Source: Stratiolaelaps scimitus
Taxonomy: Eukaryota > Arthropoda > Arachnida > Mesostigmata > Laelapidae
DNA: 64,000 nt
NCBI GenBank assembly: GCA_019614645.1
Contig: JABWDB010000001.1
Location: 25,599,501-25,663,500 of the forward strand
Reading direction: 5' to 3'
Of the stretch, positions 33,796 to 47,117 are shown in pieces. Every line of letters starts with the position of its first letter. Position 1 is the first letter of the stretch. Below the pieces are notes generated by a model. The model saw only the letters and a program-made list of their open reading frames with translations. It made no database searches and was not told the DNA's origin. Position numbers and translations under genes: made by a program.

Positions 33796-35311
33796 AATCA
33801 CTTCTTTGCACAGGGCAACAGTTACCATCCATAGCGCCGTTTCGTTATTTGTACAATATAGTCCGCACCAAACGGGCATACCAGAAGTCACCATCAGTAT
33901 CACCTTGCACAAATAGATAATATTGTGTTTACTCTTGTTTGTGTATACATTAAAATTTTCCCAGGTGTGTCGTTGTCATTTTTTCGTTTGGTCATAGCAA
34001 AATACTCAATTCCGTAAGATTCCATTCCGTAAGATTCCATTTCTAAGATCGGCGACGCGTAATGTATATACATATATAGAACAAAATACAAAGTCAACTC
34101 CCTTTTGATAACACAATAGGCTATGGTGACATCATTTGGTTGATTTTCCAGTCATGTAAAATCTTTTCCATAATACCTTCTTTCAGCTATACAGAAAACT
34201 GCACTGCACGATGTCCATCACACAATGAACGTTCAGCATTTCTTAAATCGTGCTTTCGACTGGTTCTGTCCTGTGTTGCAAAGCATTACTTCGTTGTTGA
34301 GTTGCAGCAGGAATAACGGGGAGAAGGGTGTGTGCCCACGTGCGCCTGCCTGTTCGCTGTGCGCCTTCGCTGTGTATAGGCTCAGTCTCAGAGGAGGAAA
34401 TGGCATCGTCGTCAATTCCCAGCCGGCAGGGGTTCCCCAACGGAATCCTCCTCATCGGTGGCGTCTTGGGGTCCGGCATTCGAAGGGCGGCCGGTGCAGC
34501 CAGCGGAGGAGGTGATGGAAGACTAGATTTGGAATCTGAAGGCGTCGATCTAAAGGGGCCACAGTGAAGCGGCAGCAACGAGCGACCGCCTGGATGGTTG
34601 ACTGGCTGGCCAGACGCAGCAGGGCAACGGAACGAGTGGAAATCGCGCTGGCCACTGCCTGTTTGCGACCGTTCCCATTTTCGAGGAACCACTGGCCGAC
34701 CTCGCTGGTCCACGGTCGAAAGTCCGATTCGGCACCGCCGTCGGAACGAGAAATCGAACGGGCGGCCAACTCAGCTAGGCCGTCTCTGACGAGAGGAATC
34801 TGCGCTCCGCCGTAGCTGCACGACCGCCTGGCCGACGGTCGTCAAGATACGAACGAACGAACGAAGGTGATGTAGGCGACGTGAAGTCATGGCCTGGGCC
34901 ATAGCGGCCACCGGCCGAGCGCGGCCTGACCGAGCGGCAAATGGCGAGGGAAACCGGATAGGGCGAAAAAGGGCCTCGGCAACAGCGACAGACTCTGCTT
35001 GTGGCGAGGAAGAGAGGCACGCTGGCATCTCTTCAACTGAGGCGAAGGCGAGATGGTGAAGCCAAGAACTGCCACTGCTGCTAGTTGTACGTGCAGCATT
35101 GGAGAAACTGTGGAGATCTTGGCCTCGTCTGCTCACAACGCCTGCCGTAGCCTCCTCGACCTTCAATAGGAGAGACGAGAAGGCGTCCCGCTCATGACTG
35201 GAACGATGCTGGCTGGGCCAAATGCTTCAACGGTCAACCCAGCATATTAAAGCGAGAGAGAGAGAGACAGAGAGAGCAAAAGAAATAGAAAGTAAGGGAG
35301 AGAGAAGAGGA

Positions 35312-35314
<3 letters not shown>

Positions 35315-35350
<36 letters not shown>
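35315..35350. repeat. (GA)n microsatellite
   Basis: About 18 uninterrupted GA units inside a longer purine-rich tract. Confidence 0.95.
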
Positions 35351-35356
<6 letters not shown>

Positions 35357-36737
35357 AAAAACAACGATGGAAAAAAAGCTCAGCCAGAAAAGAGGACGTC
35401 GGAGGGGACGTAGAAGCGAAAGACGCAGTCGCAATCCAGCGCTGCTTTCTGGCGTTCCCATCGTTGGCTTATTGTCACGACGAGCCGCGACATCGGCATT
35501 CCAAGATAAGGTGACTGCAGCCGCTGGCAGTTGCCGCCTCAGTTGTCGTCGTAGCCACTGGCCTCGGCTGGCTCCGTGACCAGTGGCTTGGTGGTTTCCC
35601 TGTGTGTTTCAACGGGACACCGAGTCGGGAGATGCCTCACACCGGACATCAGTGAGGCATCGGGAAGGCATGGTCATCGAGCCTTGAGGTGCATCGTATG
35701 TCTATAAAATTACTAGCGTCCAAGTTCCCCCTCAGAAACTAGAATGGCTACACAACTATATATTTTCAGCACATGGGGCGTTGCCCTATTGAAGGTCGTG
35801 TCGCCTCTTGTCATTGTAAATATCACATGAGTGAATTAAATAAATGCAATTTGTGAATATATGTATATATGAGAATACTGTAGTCATTTATAACTTTACA
35901 TTTGTAACGATTCATCTTAATAAAGTTGTTCCACTGGGATAGTCGGCGGTAGCCGGTACTCGTCGTCCAAGATTGGCTATTTCTCTGTATCTCATGTCAC
36001 TGACTGTGCACTGTAAGGAAGGAAGGGTCAAGCATTGAACGACTGAACGTGGGACGGCAATGGTGGCATCGATGGATGTGCACAGCGCGGTCGTCTATGG
36101 CAGCCATCGGCAGCTATAGCCGCAGCAGTTTGGTCTGTTCGGTCGGTCTATACAGCGGCAGTGCACTCCACTTCGCTGCTGCTGATTCCGCTCCGCTATG
36201 TCCAAAAAAATAGAAAAGCTGACTGCCCGTACAACGTAATATGTCACCCAATGCGCAATGAATTTTCAATGAGGATTTTGCTTCAGCAGGCGTAGCAGCA
36301 GCGAGGCCGGCAGCAGCGTCCCGAGTACGCGAGCCGTTGCCGAACCAGGCGGCGTCGATGGCGCCTGGCGGTACCGGACCGAGCCGAGTTCGTTCGTCCG
36401 TCGTCGTCTCGCCTCGTACCCTCCACTATACGTTCCCTTCGACTCCTTCAGCTCTCCGCCTTCAACATTCAGCCTTTCCGCCATCCTGGTGAGCGTACCC
36501 CTCCCGACGTCAGTCGAGGGACTACGGTGGTTGAAACCCGACCCATGCCTCCGTCCGGGCAAGGGACCGACCGACCGACCGACCCAATCCATGGGTCTCT
36601 TTTTCGCCCGTACGATCCCTTACTTTGCCTCGCTTGCTTGCCTTGCGACACACGCGCATACATACTACGCTCAGCGAGCTGGCTGGCTGGCACACACTTC
36701 TCACCACTAGTCTGGAACCTATCCTTCCCCGTTAGTA

Positions 36738-36740
<3 letters not shown>

Positions 36741-36777
<37 letters not shown>
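36741..36777. repeat. (CT)n microsatellite
   Basis: About 18 CT units. Read-through of this run creates the Ser-Leu and Arg-Glu repeats in overlapping frames. Confidence 0.95.
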
Positions 36778-36780
<3 letters not shown>

Positions 36781-37201
36781 CGCTTTCTCTAGCCGTATCT
36801 CGCGTCGTATCAGTTTGCAGCGTGGCGGTGGCGGTGGCGGCAACGGGCTCGCGACAAAATCGACCCCCCTTCTTCTGGCTGCCGTCTCTCCGCTTGGCCC
36901 AAGCCGCGGTTCCCCGTGCGCGTTCCTCCCGTGTTCCCCAAATACTCACATCCCTATATAACCCCTTTTTCCCGTCATCCCCTCTTCTTATAACCCTCGG
37001 TCCTCTAACCCTGCCTGCCTCCCGCGACCCATAGCCATCGCCACTGCCGTGGCAGCAGCAGCAGCAACCGTGGTGGCCGCCGACACCGCCGCCGAGTTTC
37101 AAATCCTCGTCGTAGTGCGCCGGCTCCCCCGTCCACCACAACCCTTGAGCGCCACTCGGTACGGAGCCCCATTTTGAAAGGATTTCTATAATCCGCGCGC
37201 G

Positions 37202-37665
37202 ATGCTGCTGGTCTGGCGGCCGATCGCGAACGGCTCGCACGCAAGCCTGCGTGTGTATGTATCAGCAGCAGCAGCAGCGACAGCGGCACCGCTATCAGCA
37301 CCGCTACCGCCCCCGCCTGATACACCACCATTATTCTATAGATATAGAGATATAGAAGAAAACAGAAAAACGAGCCACGAACGAGTGGGAGGAAGTGCCA
37401 CTGCTGAAAAGGAAAAATGGAGGAGTCGACAACCGACGAGGAGAAGGACACGAGGGCAGACAACGAGTGCGGAAGGAAGCAAGAAAAGAAGGATCCAAAA
37501 GGAAGAAGAAACAGATTCAGGAGTAGCAGCGGCGCCGGCGGCGGCAAAGGACAACGACGGGCAGGAAGACAACGAGGAGGCGAGCGGACGGAGAGGACCA
37601 GCGAGAGAAGTGGAGCTCTACAACGAACACTGGCTCGGGCCGACGCAGATATGTGTCGCTAGAGA
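37202..37665 (+). CDS. Candidate first coding exon, low-complexity acidic/basic protein
   Basis: An ATG frame of about 155 codons contains Ala and Pro runs (AAAAATAAPLSAPLPPPP). A charged stretch follows, then an acidic segment (KDNDGQEDNEEASGRRG) and a more ordinary end (VELYNEHWLGPTQICVAREG). A donor-like AGAGG-GTAAAG sits just before the frame's stop. The end segment and the donor are the only arguments for coding; the rest could be composition. No homologue recognised. Confidence 0.22.
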
Positions 37666-40600
37666 GGGTAAAGTGTAGCTAGAAATGTGGCCGTCGCTGC
37701 AGTCGCCGCCAAAATAAGACCCGTCAGCTGGCTGCCCCCGACAGCCACCTTCTTGCTCCTTCGTGCCCGGTTGAGTTTGTGTATGTGTGGCCGTGTTGGT
37801 GGCTGATGGAGAAGGAAGGAACAACTCTTCTACGCTCACTCACTCGAGCCGACCTTTTCGAGGCGAGGACCCGGGCGGTTTGAAAACAGGCCGGGGAGGA
37901 GACATGGTTCGTCAGGCTCGTGACAGCTCGCGAAGAGGAACACTGAGATGAAGCCGGTTGAAACGCTAGTCTGAGCCTTTACCGGCTAGCGCCCACACAC
38001 ACACACGCATGCTGCTACCGTTGAAATGAGGGTGTCGGTATAGAGCGACGTGGACGAAGCATGAGGAGAGAAATGGCGAAGAACGAACTGGGAAAGGCTC
38101 TCGCTCAGATCTTGGATGAAACAGGGGCGGTGGGGCCAAGTTGAGGACACTTTATAGCGGAGCTTTACGAGCCGAAGCTAACGCGGTGCCGCTGTAGCCG
38201 AGGTCGACAATGCCTTTCCGGCCGCACGATAAAATAAAATAAAGAAAAACGCGACGGCTGACGAGCTCGTCAAAGGCTGGCGGACGAGCAGCGCTAGGTA
38301 CAAAGCGATGGGGAGAGGCAAATACGAACAACACAAGGAGAAGACTAAATATAACAAAAAAAAATAGAGCACCCGTGTCAGCAATTCTCCCATTGCTGTA
38401 GTATACGAAGACGCGAAGGATATGGACGTGCCTCTATGCAAAAATGGTGGCACAGTAGAGTGGAACTCTTCGCTTATTCGAGAAACTCAGGCATATTGTT
38501 TCGAATAGAGAATAATTATGGGTTGCACTTGACGTTGTGGTCTTTTAAAGTTACTTTCTTTATTTGCCATACATGTTGTGCATATCATCCATGGTCTACT
38601 TTATCTGGTCATCTATTATCTGGGGAAAAATTGTTTCGAACCTTGAAAACAGGCTTGATCACGAATTGTCAGTTTACGAAATGCCTTCCAGGTTGGTGCT
38701 TCGTGAAGCGTGTGTGTTTAGATAGCATTTTGTTTACTATACGTTTGACTTTGTGGCGTGAGGTATTGTGAAGTGAGGTATTTGTGAATCGGCCTCCGGT
38801 AGCAGGCTAGTACCAAGCAAGCTCAAAGAATAGCGAGCAAACAAGAGAAGAAACAACTTTCCTTCGTAATATCACTGAGTTCATCAGCAGCTTTTCCAGT
38901 TTTCGTAATATTCTCCGAGAATGTGGCAGCAAAGGGTGCAGCTTTGACATAGGCGCAGACTTCAGCCACAGCTACAACGCTCTGGCGCCAATAGGGTTTT
39001 TCCGATGGCTCCCATCATGACCTCTTCAATGAGCAGCACCGATTCAAGCAGGCAGGCTTCAACCAGGCTTTTCACCCCGATCAAATTGTCGACAGTGACG
39101 ATTCCAATGAACCTGATGCTACCATTAGACTGCAAGTGCAGCTTCGGGGTAGAATCCGCCGATTACAGCTGATCCACCAATAGGATGAGAGGGAGAATAT
39201 GAGAGAACACAAAGCGATTCGAGTTGAACACGACAAACGGTGCAGATGCGGCAGCAGCCGCAGTGGCAGAGAAAGCGGCGGAGACAGAGAGAGAGAAAGA
39301 GAGCAATAGGTACTATGGACGACTGAAGTCCGTCAGGGTTGCGTCGACGAGGAGAAAAGGAATGAATCTCTGGTGAATGCCGAACGGACGGGATAGCGAG
39401 CAGAGGCATTCAGTTGCGCCTGCTTTCTTGCTTACCTGTCTGATTTGACATCGGCGGCTGCAACGACGGTGTACGAACTTGCGTAACTACCCCCCCCCAT
39501 GGAAGAGGACTTTTTCATCCATTTGACTCGACGAAGGAGCCAAAGCTACCGCACTGTTAGCTACTACCAAGTCATCCCTCGCAGCCACTTCACGGCTGAG
39601 CGCGCCTCCACAAAAGAGTTCATACATGGTTCCCCCGTCGGGCCTCGGGCCTAGCCCCGGCCTACCGACCCTGGCCAATCGCTGCTCCGTCTGAGACTTC
39701 ATCCGTCCGTTTGTCCGTTCAATCGTTCGTTCCCTCCTTCCTTCGTTGTCCTTGTCGTCGTTCAGGCACATCGGGTGAGCAGTGTGCATCGGGAAGGCAG
39801 TGGATCCACGGGCGGCACACTCAACTAGCCAAAGTGTCCCTCGTCGAGATCTGCTCAGTCGGTCTTTCGCGCACTCTGGCCTTCGGTCGGCCGGATGGTC
39901 TGGGAAATAACCTCAATGAAGATTTATCGACAGGAATTCACTCATTTGGATCTATTACTAGTTCGCCTTGCATGCACCACTGGCGTTCCCCGCTCGGCTG
40001 CTGGCGCCAATCGGTCCCATGCGCGTGCGCACGCATCGATGGATGGGAACACTGTAGTGCCTGTCTGATTGTGCGGGCACGTCTACGTGCATCTGTATGC
40101 ATTTGCAGTAGTAGCTCAAAAGTAACGTTTGGTAATGGAGCTCAGCAGAATTCATGGCTGGATTCATTCAAAGTGAAGCGCAGAATTCTATCGTACAGCA
40201 GTATCAAGCGCGGTGCAGTTCGTCCCCGTTCGTTCTTTCGAATATTGCATGTGAAAGACATGTAATCAGCTGTCTGTTTTATATGTACGCTACAATATTA
40301 TAATGCGATGAGGTTCTCTCTGGGCTGGAAGCCCAGCAAGCACAATGCAGCTGGCTTAGAGAAAGAGGCGCAGGCTGTTTCTAAAGATAGACGTTCGTAT
40401 ATTTACATTATTATAAGTCAACGAAAGGATTCAACAGTATACGACTCTGTCACGCAATTGGCGAGGCTATAATATGTAGAAAATACTATACCCATATATA
40501 TACATATATATATATATCTCGGTACGTATGAAAAATGTAGAAAGTAAACGCAAATGCTTATGCTGTAGGTACATTGATACGGCACGAATAGGTGGGCAAT

Positions 40601-41398
40601 TTTTGTGCCTGTCTCTAGTCTTGACTATTGGCTCACTAGTGCATTTCCCCACTCTCGGTGTAACTGACACAACCACACATGTGAACACAACGTGGGCTAT
40701 TCTGATTCTATCGCTGTGAATGCGCGGTCAACGATCAACCAACCAACCAACCCACCCACCGACGAACTAAGCAAGGGGCTACAACGGGGACCAGCCACTG
40801 CGCCAGCCGGGACGCAGAGGGAATCGGGGAGGCCATGATGTGATCCGTCACCTGGTCACTCAGTGCGCTTACCAACCGTCTGCTGTGGTATGGGTACTAT
40901 GGCGGGCTACGCAAGAACAAGGGAACCTGCGGCTGGTCGTGCGACACCAGGGCCAGGCGACAGATTAGAGCCAATCACAGCCGCCAGTCCTTGCTGCAAG
41001 GCGGCTCCAGCTTTCCTCCTGATGGCGGCTACAACTTGCGACACCCGGTGGCGGCGAAGGAAAGGAAACGATAGGAGCGGGAACCACTGCACATCGAAAG
41101 GCAGAGCAAGAAGAGAGCAATTGTTTCCTTTGGATCGATATCGATATCCCACAACACGTCTCAGCCTGGCGTTGACCGTTGCTTGCCCGTGCCACTCGGA
41201 CCCTCACCCGGATCACTTGCCTCATACTTCGTCCGCATTCGAGCCCACGATAGGATCTATGCTATTATGTGCTTACCACCTCATGACTCATGGCGGCCTA
41301 AATGCATGCATTAAATGTAGTTCCTGCACTGAAAATGTCTACAAATATTACCTACTTTGTTTAATCACACATATTTGGTGGTACGTGTCGACATTGTA

Positions 41399-41421
41399 CA
41401 TATATATATATATATATATAT
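41399..41421. repeat. (AT)n microsatellite
   Basis: An AT dinucleotide run followed by GATA and GA units. Confidence 0.95.
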
Positions 41422-42292
41422 GTATAGATAGATAGAGAGAGAGAATTATTAGGCGGATATGACTTTGTGAAATGGCCGCCGGTCTTGACAGGAATATTTG
41501 TATGGCCTGGCAATCATCATGGCGAACCTTGATAAGCTCCTCCGTTCTCGAAATTGATTAACGACTGAAGCTTCAATTACACGAATATTTTGAAACACAG
41601 TACGTTCTGTAACCAAACACATGGTGAGACATACACACACACAAACACTATGTTTAATAGAACATCTAATGGACATAACGTGGCGGGAGAGAAAGTTTAG
41701 ATTCGCTCATTAATATTTTAGATTTAATTATGTGTATTAGTTATGCAGGGCGCGTTGCCGGAAATCGGAAAAACTCAAACATTGGAGTCAACATTTGCTC
41801 TATTCCAGACGCTGTACTTAGATAATACAAGTGCTTATCCTTGTAAGTGGCTAGGTCAAATGCACGCAGATACCTTTGTGATTCGAAACAAAAAGAGGGA
41901 GTTCTGGGAGGACATTCACACAAAGCACAAAGTCGTTCTTTGAATGAATATACATGCAAAACTTAAAATAACTTAAAACATATTTATTTGTCAAAAGAAT
42001 CAAGAGGTTTTCCATGTCCCAGGGTCACAAAACGATATGGTGAAACAACGCACAGATATTCGGACCCCAGCTAACCTTTGCAAGGCCAATATGCATTTAT
42101 TTGCCCACTTCAAAGCAACTACATTAACATACGGTCAAGCATCGATGTTCTTCAAAGCTTTCGTCAAATGCTACATTTGCATTGAGGGCGTCCTCTGAGG
42201 ACATTGTCAGTTTTCAAAACTCGTTGCGACATTCGATGGGGTTATTGTTGTATCTATAGCGTCGTCATTATTGTGTCTATATTATCTCACAG
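41422..42292. other. Probable intron or intergenic DNA
   Basis: AT-rich, no recognised exon. A 66-codon plus frame at 41743-41943 (ending FWEDIHTKHKVVL) has some coding texture but no splice support. Confidence 0.3.
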
Positions 42293-42774
42293 CCGACGCT
42301 CTCCCTCATCGATGTACATTCGATATCTCGATAGAATTGCGCGGCGGAGGTGACGCAAAGTCGAAGCAATCTTTAAGAGAGATTTCAGAGAGATTTCAGC
42401 GCCTGATAGAGAAAATGATTTCGCAAAAGTTCCAGTTCTTCAAAACCGATCTAACCGGAATCGCAGTCGACTTCGTCATCGAATGGAAGCAATATAATTG
42501 CTACAGAATTAATTCGAGATTAGCACGCGTCACTGGTGCATCACCAGATTGCTTGGTAGTCCTCGACTATTTGTTCTCCAATCATAGTCAGTTGCAGCAT
42601 TCGCTGATTACTACTGCTAAGCACAAGGACAGAAAGAATTATCACTGTTTATCTTTCATTATTGTTTTCGTTGAATTAGAGCCGCAATACACTACAGCAA
42701 ATTTAGTAGAGATTTTGCTAACTAAGAACAAATCGTTCGAAGATACCGTTGATGGTACGGTGGCTACCTTGTAG
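42293..42774 (+). CDS. Candidate last exon, unknown protein
   Basis: A pyrimidine-rich acceptor (TATATTATCTCACAG) opens 160 codons without a stop, phase 1 in, to TAG at 42772-42774. An AATAAA follows at 42782. Features include RCTFDISIELRGGG, a helical charged stretch (SLREISERFQRLIEKM), FFKTDLTGIAVDFVIEWKQ and a Cys pair. No transmembrane segment is evident. The splice site, long frame and poly(A) signal in the right order support a real terminal exon. I did not find the upstream exons or recognise the family. An extracellular adhesion-type fold is only a guess. Confidence 0.42.
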
Positions 42775-42781
42775 CAAGCAT

Positions 42782-42787
42782 AATAAA
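42782..42787 (+). promoter_or_regulatory. Candidate poly(A) signal
   Basis: AATAAA lies 7 bases after the TAG of the 42293-42774 frame. This is unusually close, so the 3' UTR would be very short. Confidence 0.4.
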
Positions 42788-43224
42788 TACGTTGCGCTTA
42801 TTGCTGCTGCTGCTGCCGCCGCAGAATTCTATTGGTATATCGGCAACGCCAGGTACGGTGCGACGCATACACGGCACTGGATAAATTATTGACCAAAGAG
42901 GTAAATGGTGGTCGATTCACACGAGCAGACCGGGCACACTCAGGCGGAGTAGATGAAATGCTCTCGGTGAGAGAAATTCACCCACAAAGAAACGTTCATG
43001 GAACGAATTGCGGCACACAGTAAAGACGCTTGTTGTTGGTTGCAATTAATTTTGTCTCCATGAAAAATTGCAAATAAATATATATATATATATTTGTTGG
43101 TGTATCGGAAAGATGCGTCAAAGAGCCAATGACGATGGTGAACGGGCTAATCCGAATGCACGATATTCCGATTCAAAGTAATACTATTATGAATGAATCA
43201 CAGTTATCGGATCTAGTGAATGTA

Positions 43225-43312
43225 AATTTTCCGGGCAGACCATCCGCCGTAAACATGTTACGTGCACGGTACTGCTCTCGGCATTGCTTCATAAGACCAT
43301 TGTCAGATTTAA
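43225..43312 (-). repeat. SINE group C fragment, reverse orientation
   Basis: It contains ACGGTACTGCTCTCGGCATT followed by GCTTCATAAG, the reverse complement of the 3' body of the copy at 49120-49302. Its left end is diverged. Confidence 0.6.
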
Positions 43313-44543
43313 ATATAGTTAGCACACGTGGGATTCTATGCTTCGAGAATATATTATGCGAAGTAGGTATACGAAGATGCAATGTAGTCACCCGGCTGGC
43401 ATTGAATCACTATATGAATAGCTATATGGATATATTAGTACGAACTCACAAATAGTGTGACGACATGGCAGAATAGTGCTCAGGATCGGTTTGTCGGCGC
43501 AGTGATCAAAATGAATCCTCTACCTTTCTCTTTAGGGTTCTCGAAATGCATTGCTACGCACAAAAGCATCCGTTGAATTTGTTTTAGAACAATGACGCTA
43601 GACATATGTACCACTCAATGGCACAGATATTTCTGCCGTCCCATAGGATTGAAGAAATTGTAAGCATCAATAGGTCCCAATAGGCCTTTTTGACTAAGGT
43701 GAAAGGCTACTCTATGAGCCGAATTGAAGCCTGTCTGACCCGTCCCTAAGTATTCTATGACATTACTTGTGACATTAGCAATCCGAAAAGGATTCCTTCA
43801 ATTGTAGTTATATAAAATAGTCTGGACAACAAAACTCCCTACAGTTGGAGATTCTGTAATGCTTGTCGACGATCAACCAACACGTAGACAACCGTCTCAC
43901 AGGAACGTGGACCACTTGTCGATTCGTCACCACGCGTCCACCCATATCGTGACGACTTGCCAGTTGTGCCAGCTGACCTTTATCGCAAGTTCTCACTGTA
44001 TATTTTAAGCCTATCCTTGCCATGTAGCGTTAATCGAATAGATGTCCATACCAGAGAGGCTGCTCGTCTTCATCGTATATGATGGATTCAACCTTTGAAG
44101 AAAAGCATTGGCCGGGACGCAACCGCTGCCAGGCGAGTAGGTATCATAACCGTTTCAATGTGGTGAGTAACGCTCCCTTCGATATTTGATTAGAGGCCTC
44201 GTTATCATCATCCTCAACAGCTGAAGCAACATTATCAGCATCGGCATCATCATGCATGCTAATGTGTTGTTTGTGTACCTCCCGTTGGCCTGTCATTAAG
44301 TCAATATCTTATCCACTGCCATAGTACAGTGTACACGCCGCGTGCGTTATACCCCTCTTCCGAGCCATGTTATAAATACCTGCGAGCATAGTAAGCCTCC
44401 ATAGGCCTTCCGTGCAAGCATGCCTATCAACCGCCCCACATTCGTACCTAGCGAGCACGATGTTAGCTAATTATAGTATAGCGAGTGAAATAACTGGTAA
44501 TGATAAAATCACACATTTTTTTGACATAATCGTCGTCTTCTTC

Positions 44544-44579
<36 letters not shown>

Positions 44580-45707
44580 GAACGACAATGCATGATTACT
44601 ATTGTTATTGCACATTTTTTCTTGTGCGACATTGAATAACTGTATCGAGCTTCTGACCGTCTACCGGTGCGCTCTGTGCTAATACGTTTTACAGGGGAAC
44701 GGCCCCAGAGAGACGAGTGTGAGAACGAACCAGGGTGGAAACGAGGAAATAGACTAACGAATGAGTTTATTCCGGGAACAACGGGATTCCATCGAGTAAA
44801 GTTATTCTCCAGGCAGTTTGCGGCTACGACCCAATATCGTATATAGATAGATATAATACAAAGTTCGAAGTACGCGAATTACCATCAAACGGAGGATCCA
44901 ATCATGAAATCTGATCCTCCGCATTTAGCTAGTCTTGGCTGATTATATTGTACATTACCTTGCTAATACGAATGGATACATGAGAGGTTCAAGTTTCGCC
45001 CGAAGTCCATCCTTAAAGTCATGGCTTGAACTTCATTTCATACCAGTGGGTGCAACGTTCGCCTCTGCAAGGGTGTAGGCGAGTTTAAGACGAAAAAAAA
45101 AACGAACTACAAAACCTAATTAATATGATTTATCACTTATCAGATAGCCAAATCTTTGTAAAACAAAGACATGGAACGGGGATTCGGCGACGACACCAAC
45201 GATTTCAGCCTAGGGTGGTTACAACCAATTTGCTTGCATTTAGCAATTTTACATCCCGACTAATTGTATTCATTCTATCGCAACGAGCCAAGACGAACAG
45301 CAGACCAATTGGATTTAGACTCTCGTACAATCGCTCAATCGCGTTCGTATCGGGACGCGATACAACCTTGGGATTACTTTGAGCTCCCGCTTTGGATGGT
45401 TGTTGTTGTCGTCGCAACACACGTGAAGCACTGATCCTAAATATCATTGGCAATATCACAGCAATACTCGATTGACACAGATTGTGGTTGATAAGATGAT
45501 TGCAGCCAGTACCATCGGGTCCCAACGGGAATCCGAGTAATGAAATAGCTTTCTCTTACTATGTAGCACGAATTATTGGAAACGCCGACTTGACTCTACT
45601 GTACAGTAAGACCATCATATATTATATAATAAACTTTCATAAGATCGCAAAGTGAATATGTTCAAATTTTACCTGAGCGCTGTCGATAACAGACTACTAA
45701 TAATAAT
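43313..45707. other. No recognised gene
   Basis: Mixed AT-rich DNA with an (AT)n at 44549-44577. A small inverted repeat CGGAGGATC...GATCCTCCG lies near 44895-44925, and a weak tRNA-like segment near 45045-45085. No secure exon. Confidence 0.3.
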
Positions 45708-45783
45708 ACATTTTTCCGAGCTGACCCACAACCAACATTTAACGTCCACGGTACTGCTTTCGGCATTGCTTCATAAGGCCGAA
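45708..45783 (-). repeat. SINE group C 3' fragment, reverse orientation
   Basis: The reverse complement reads CTTATGAAGCAATGC, then AGTACCGTGGACGTTAAATG, then GGTTGTGGGTCAGCTCGGAAAAA. This is a body match to 49120-49302 with an A-rich end. Confidence 0.7.
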
Positions 45784-45837
45784 GGAGGACGGAGGTAACA
45801 GACTACTGTAGTCATATGAACTACGCCTTCCACTCGA

Positions 45838-46494
45838 CTAAATATATGTAAATATATATATATGACTTATAGTGTGTGTTTGTTTGCCTGTTATTCTGAG
45901 GAAGGATTCATTGTTAGAATTAAGGACAAGGTTATGTCGCCTACGAAAATGATGGACTCTCCTTAGAAACGGGATGATTTCCCCGACAACAATAAGACGC
46001 GGAAAAGAGCAGAGGCGACAATCGTTAGGAAACCTGGCAACATCGGCAAGGATCACTTCGGGATCTGTGGATTTGCCCGTCTGTTGAAACGCCTCTATAG
46101 TTGCACCAGTGCCAACGGCAAGTGTTAAATTGTAAGAGTTTCTGCTTGGACTCATACTCATGGATAGAACGGATTTTGTTATAAAAGGGTTATAAACAAA
46201 ATTTAAAGGAAATCACCATTTTCTATTTAATTAGTATTGGCCAAGCTTGAATTGCTAGAGCTGGTTGTTTATTCGCTGCCAATTCGCTTGGTAACACAGT
46301 AGCTTCATTGTGTACTGATTAATACGACCAGAACAACGTAACCAGAACAAAAATTCGGGGATAGCGCGAGACCAGAAGCCGCTTAAAGCCGCACCTGACA
46401 TACACGCTATCACCACCAGGTATAGGAGCATACTGACAAGAGCAGAGAGGCGTTGAGTTACTCGGTTGAAGCCGCTCGAGTTATACCAGGCCAA
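45838..46494 (-). other. Two adjacent open frames, unknown
   Basis: Minus frame 46494-46255 has a hydrophobic stretch (LSALVSMLLYLVVIACMSGA) that could be a membrane segment. Frame 46161-45838 reads LTLAVGTGATIEAFQQTGKS and onward. No splice pair joining them was confirmed and no family recognised. Confidence 0.2.
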
Positions 46495-46507
46495 TGAATT
46501 TAACGAT

Positions 46508-46589
46508 CACGTAAATGCCACGAAAAAATCACGAGAAATCGTCACGTAAATGCCACGAAAAAATCACGAGAAATCGTCACGTAAATACC
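46508..46589 (+). repeat. 35-bp tandem repeat, 2.3 copies
   Basis: Two exact 35-bp units (46508-46542 and 46543-46577), each containing CACGTAAATGCCACG and ATCACGAGAAATCGT, followed by 12 bases of a third. Confidence 0.93.
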
Positions 46590-47117
46590 CTTACAGCTTT
46601 CTTTTCTGTCGGACTGTACAAGAGTAGTTAATTTTAATCCCAGTTAATTTCAAATTTCACAAAATATTCGTAATGAAAATTCAAAATTGTTCCCCAGTCT
46701 GGCAACTATACGGTCTCAAAAAGCATATAGACGCTATTCAGGGGGTTCAAGGACATGTTCGTCTAAGGGGTCAGTGAACGGCGTGATGTTCCAAACGAAA
46801 CAATATTCCTATCCCACATAGCCAAGCTGCAGAAAATGTCGCCGACATCGAACTCTAAAAAAGATTGCAAGTAGAAGGTCTCGATAGGTCAATAAGTTTA
46901 TCGATTATTCGCCTTAACTTTCTTCGCACATACTGTCCAGAAGGGGGCGTTTGCTCGCACGGAGCGTCTAATAATACGTTCCTCTGCTGGGTGGCGCGTC
47001 GGGGACAATGGCGGCCTTAGCGCCGCCAACGAATAATTATGGTTTGAAAACATATCCTCGTTCCACCCGTTTCGGTTGATAAATATTCTTTTATATCCTA
47101 TATTGAGATCCGTTACA

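Larger units (their letters stand above)
34240..41300. other. Second GC- and CpG-rich domain with triplet and GA repeats
   Basis: GC-rich DNA, broken by an AT-rich stretch at about 35700-35930 and others near 38450-38800 and 40270-40530. It holds (GA)n at 35315-35350, (CT)n at 36741-36777, (GGC)n near 36830, (CAG)n near 37050 and 37262, and many CpGs. Long frames on both strands are low-complexity. It looks like a clustered promoter or 5' UTR region, as at 19.2-23 kb. A short minus frame near 36480 begins MAERLNVEGG with a good start context but cannot be confirmed. Confidence 0.45.

Noticed and set aside
36527..36961. A frame containing a Ser-Leu repeat, suggestive of a structural protein
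   Set aside because: The repeat is the translation of the (CT)n microsatellite at 36741-36777.
39711..40265. A 184-codon plus-strand frame
   Set aside because: No homology, no splice signals, overlapping frames on the other strand, and odd composition rich in Cys and Ser.
40863..41435. A 190-codon plus-strand frame
   Set aside because: It runs into the (AT)n microsatellite, producing an Ile-Tyr repeat, and has no motif. Its length reflects GC-rich sequence.
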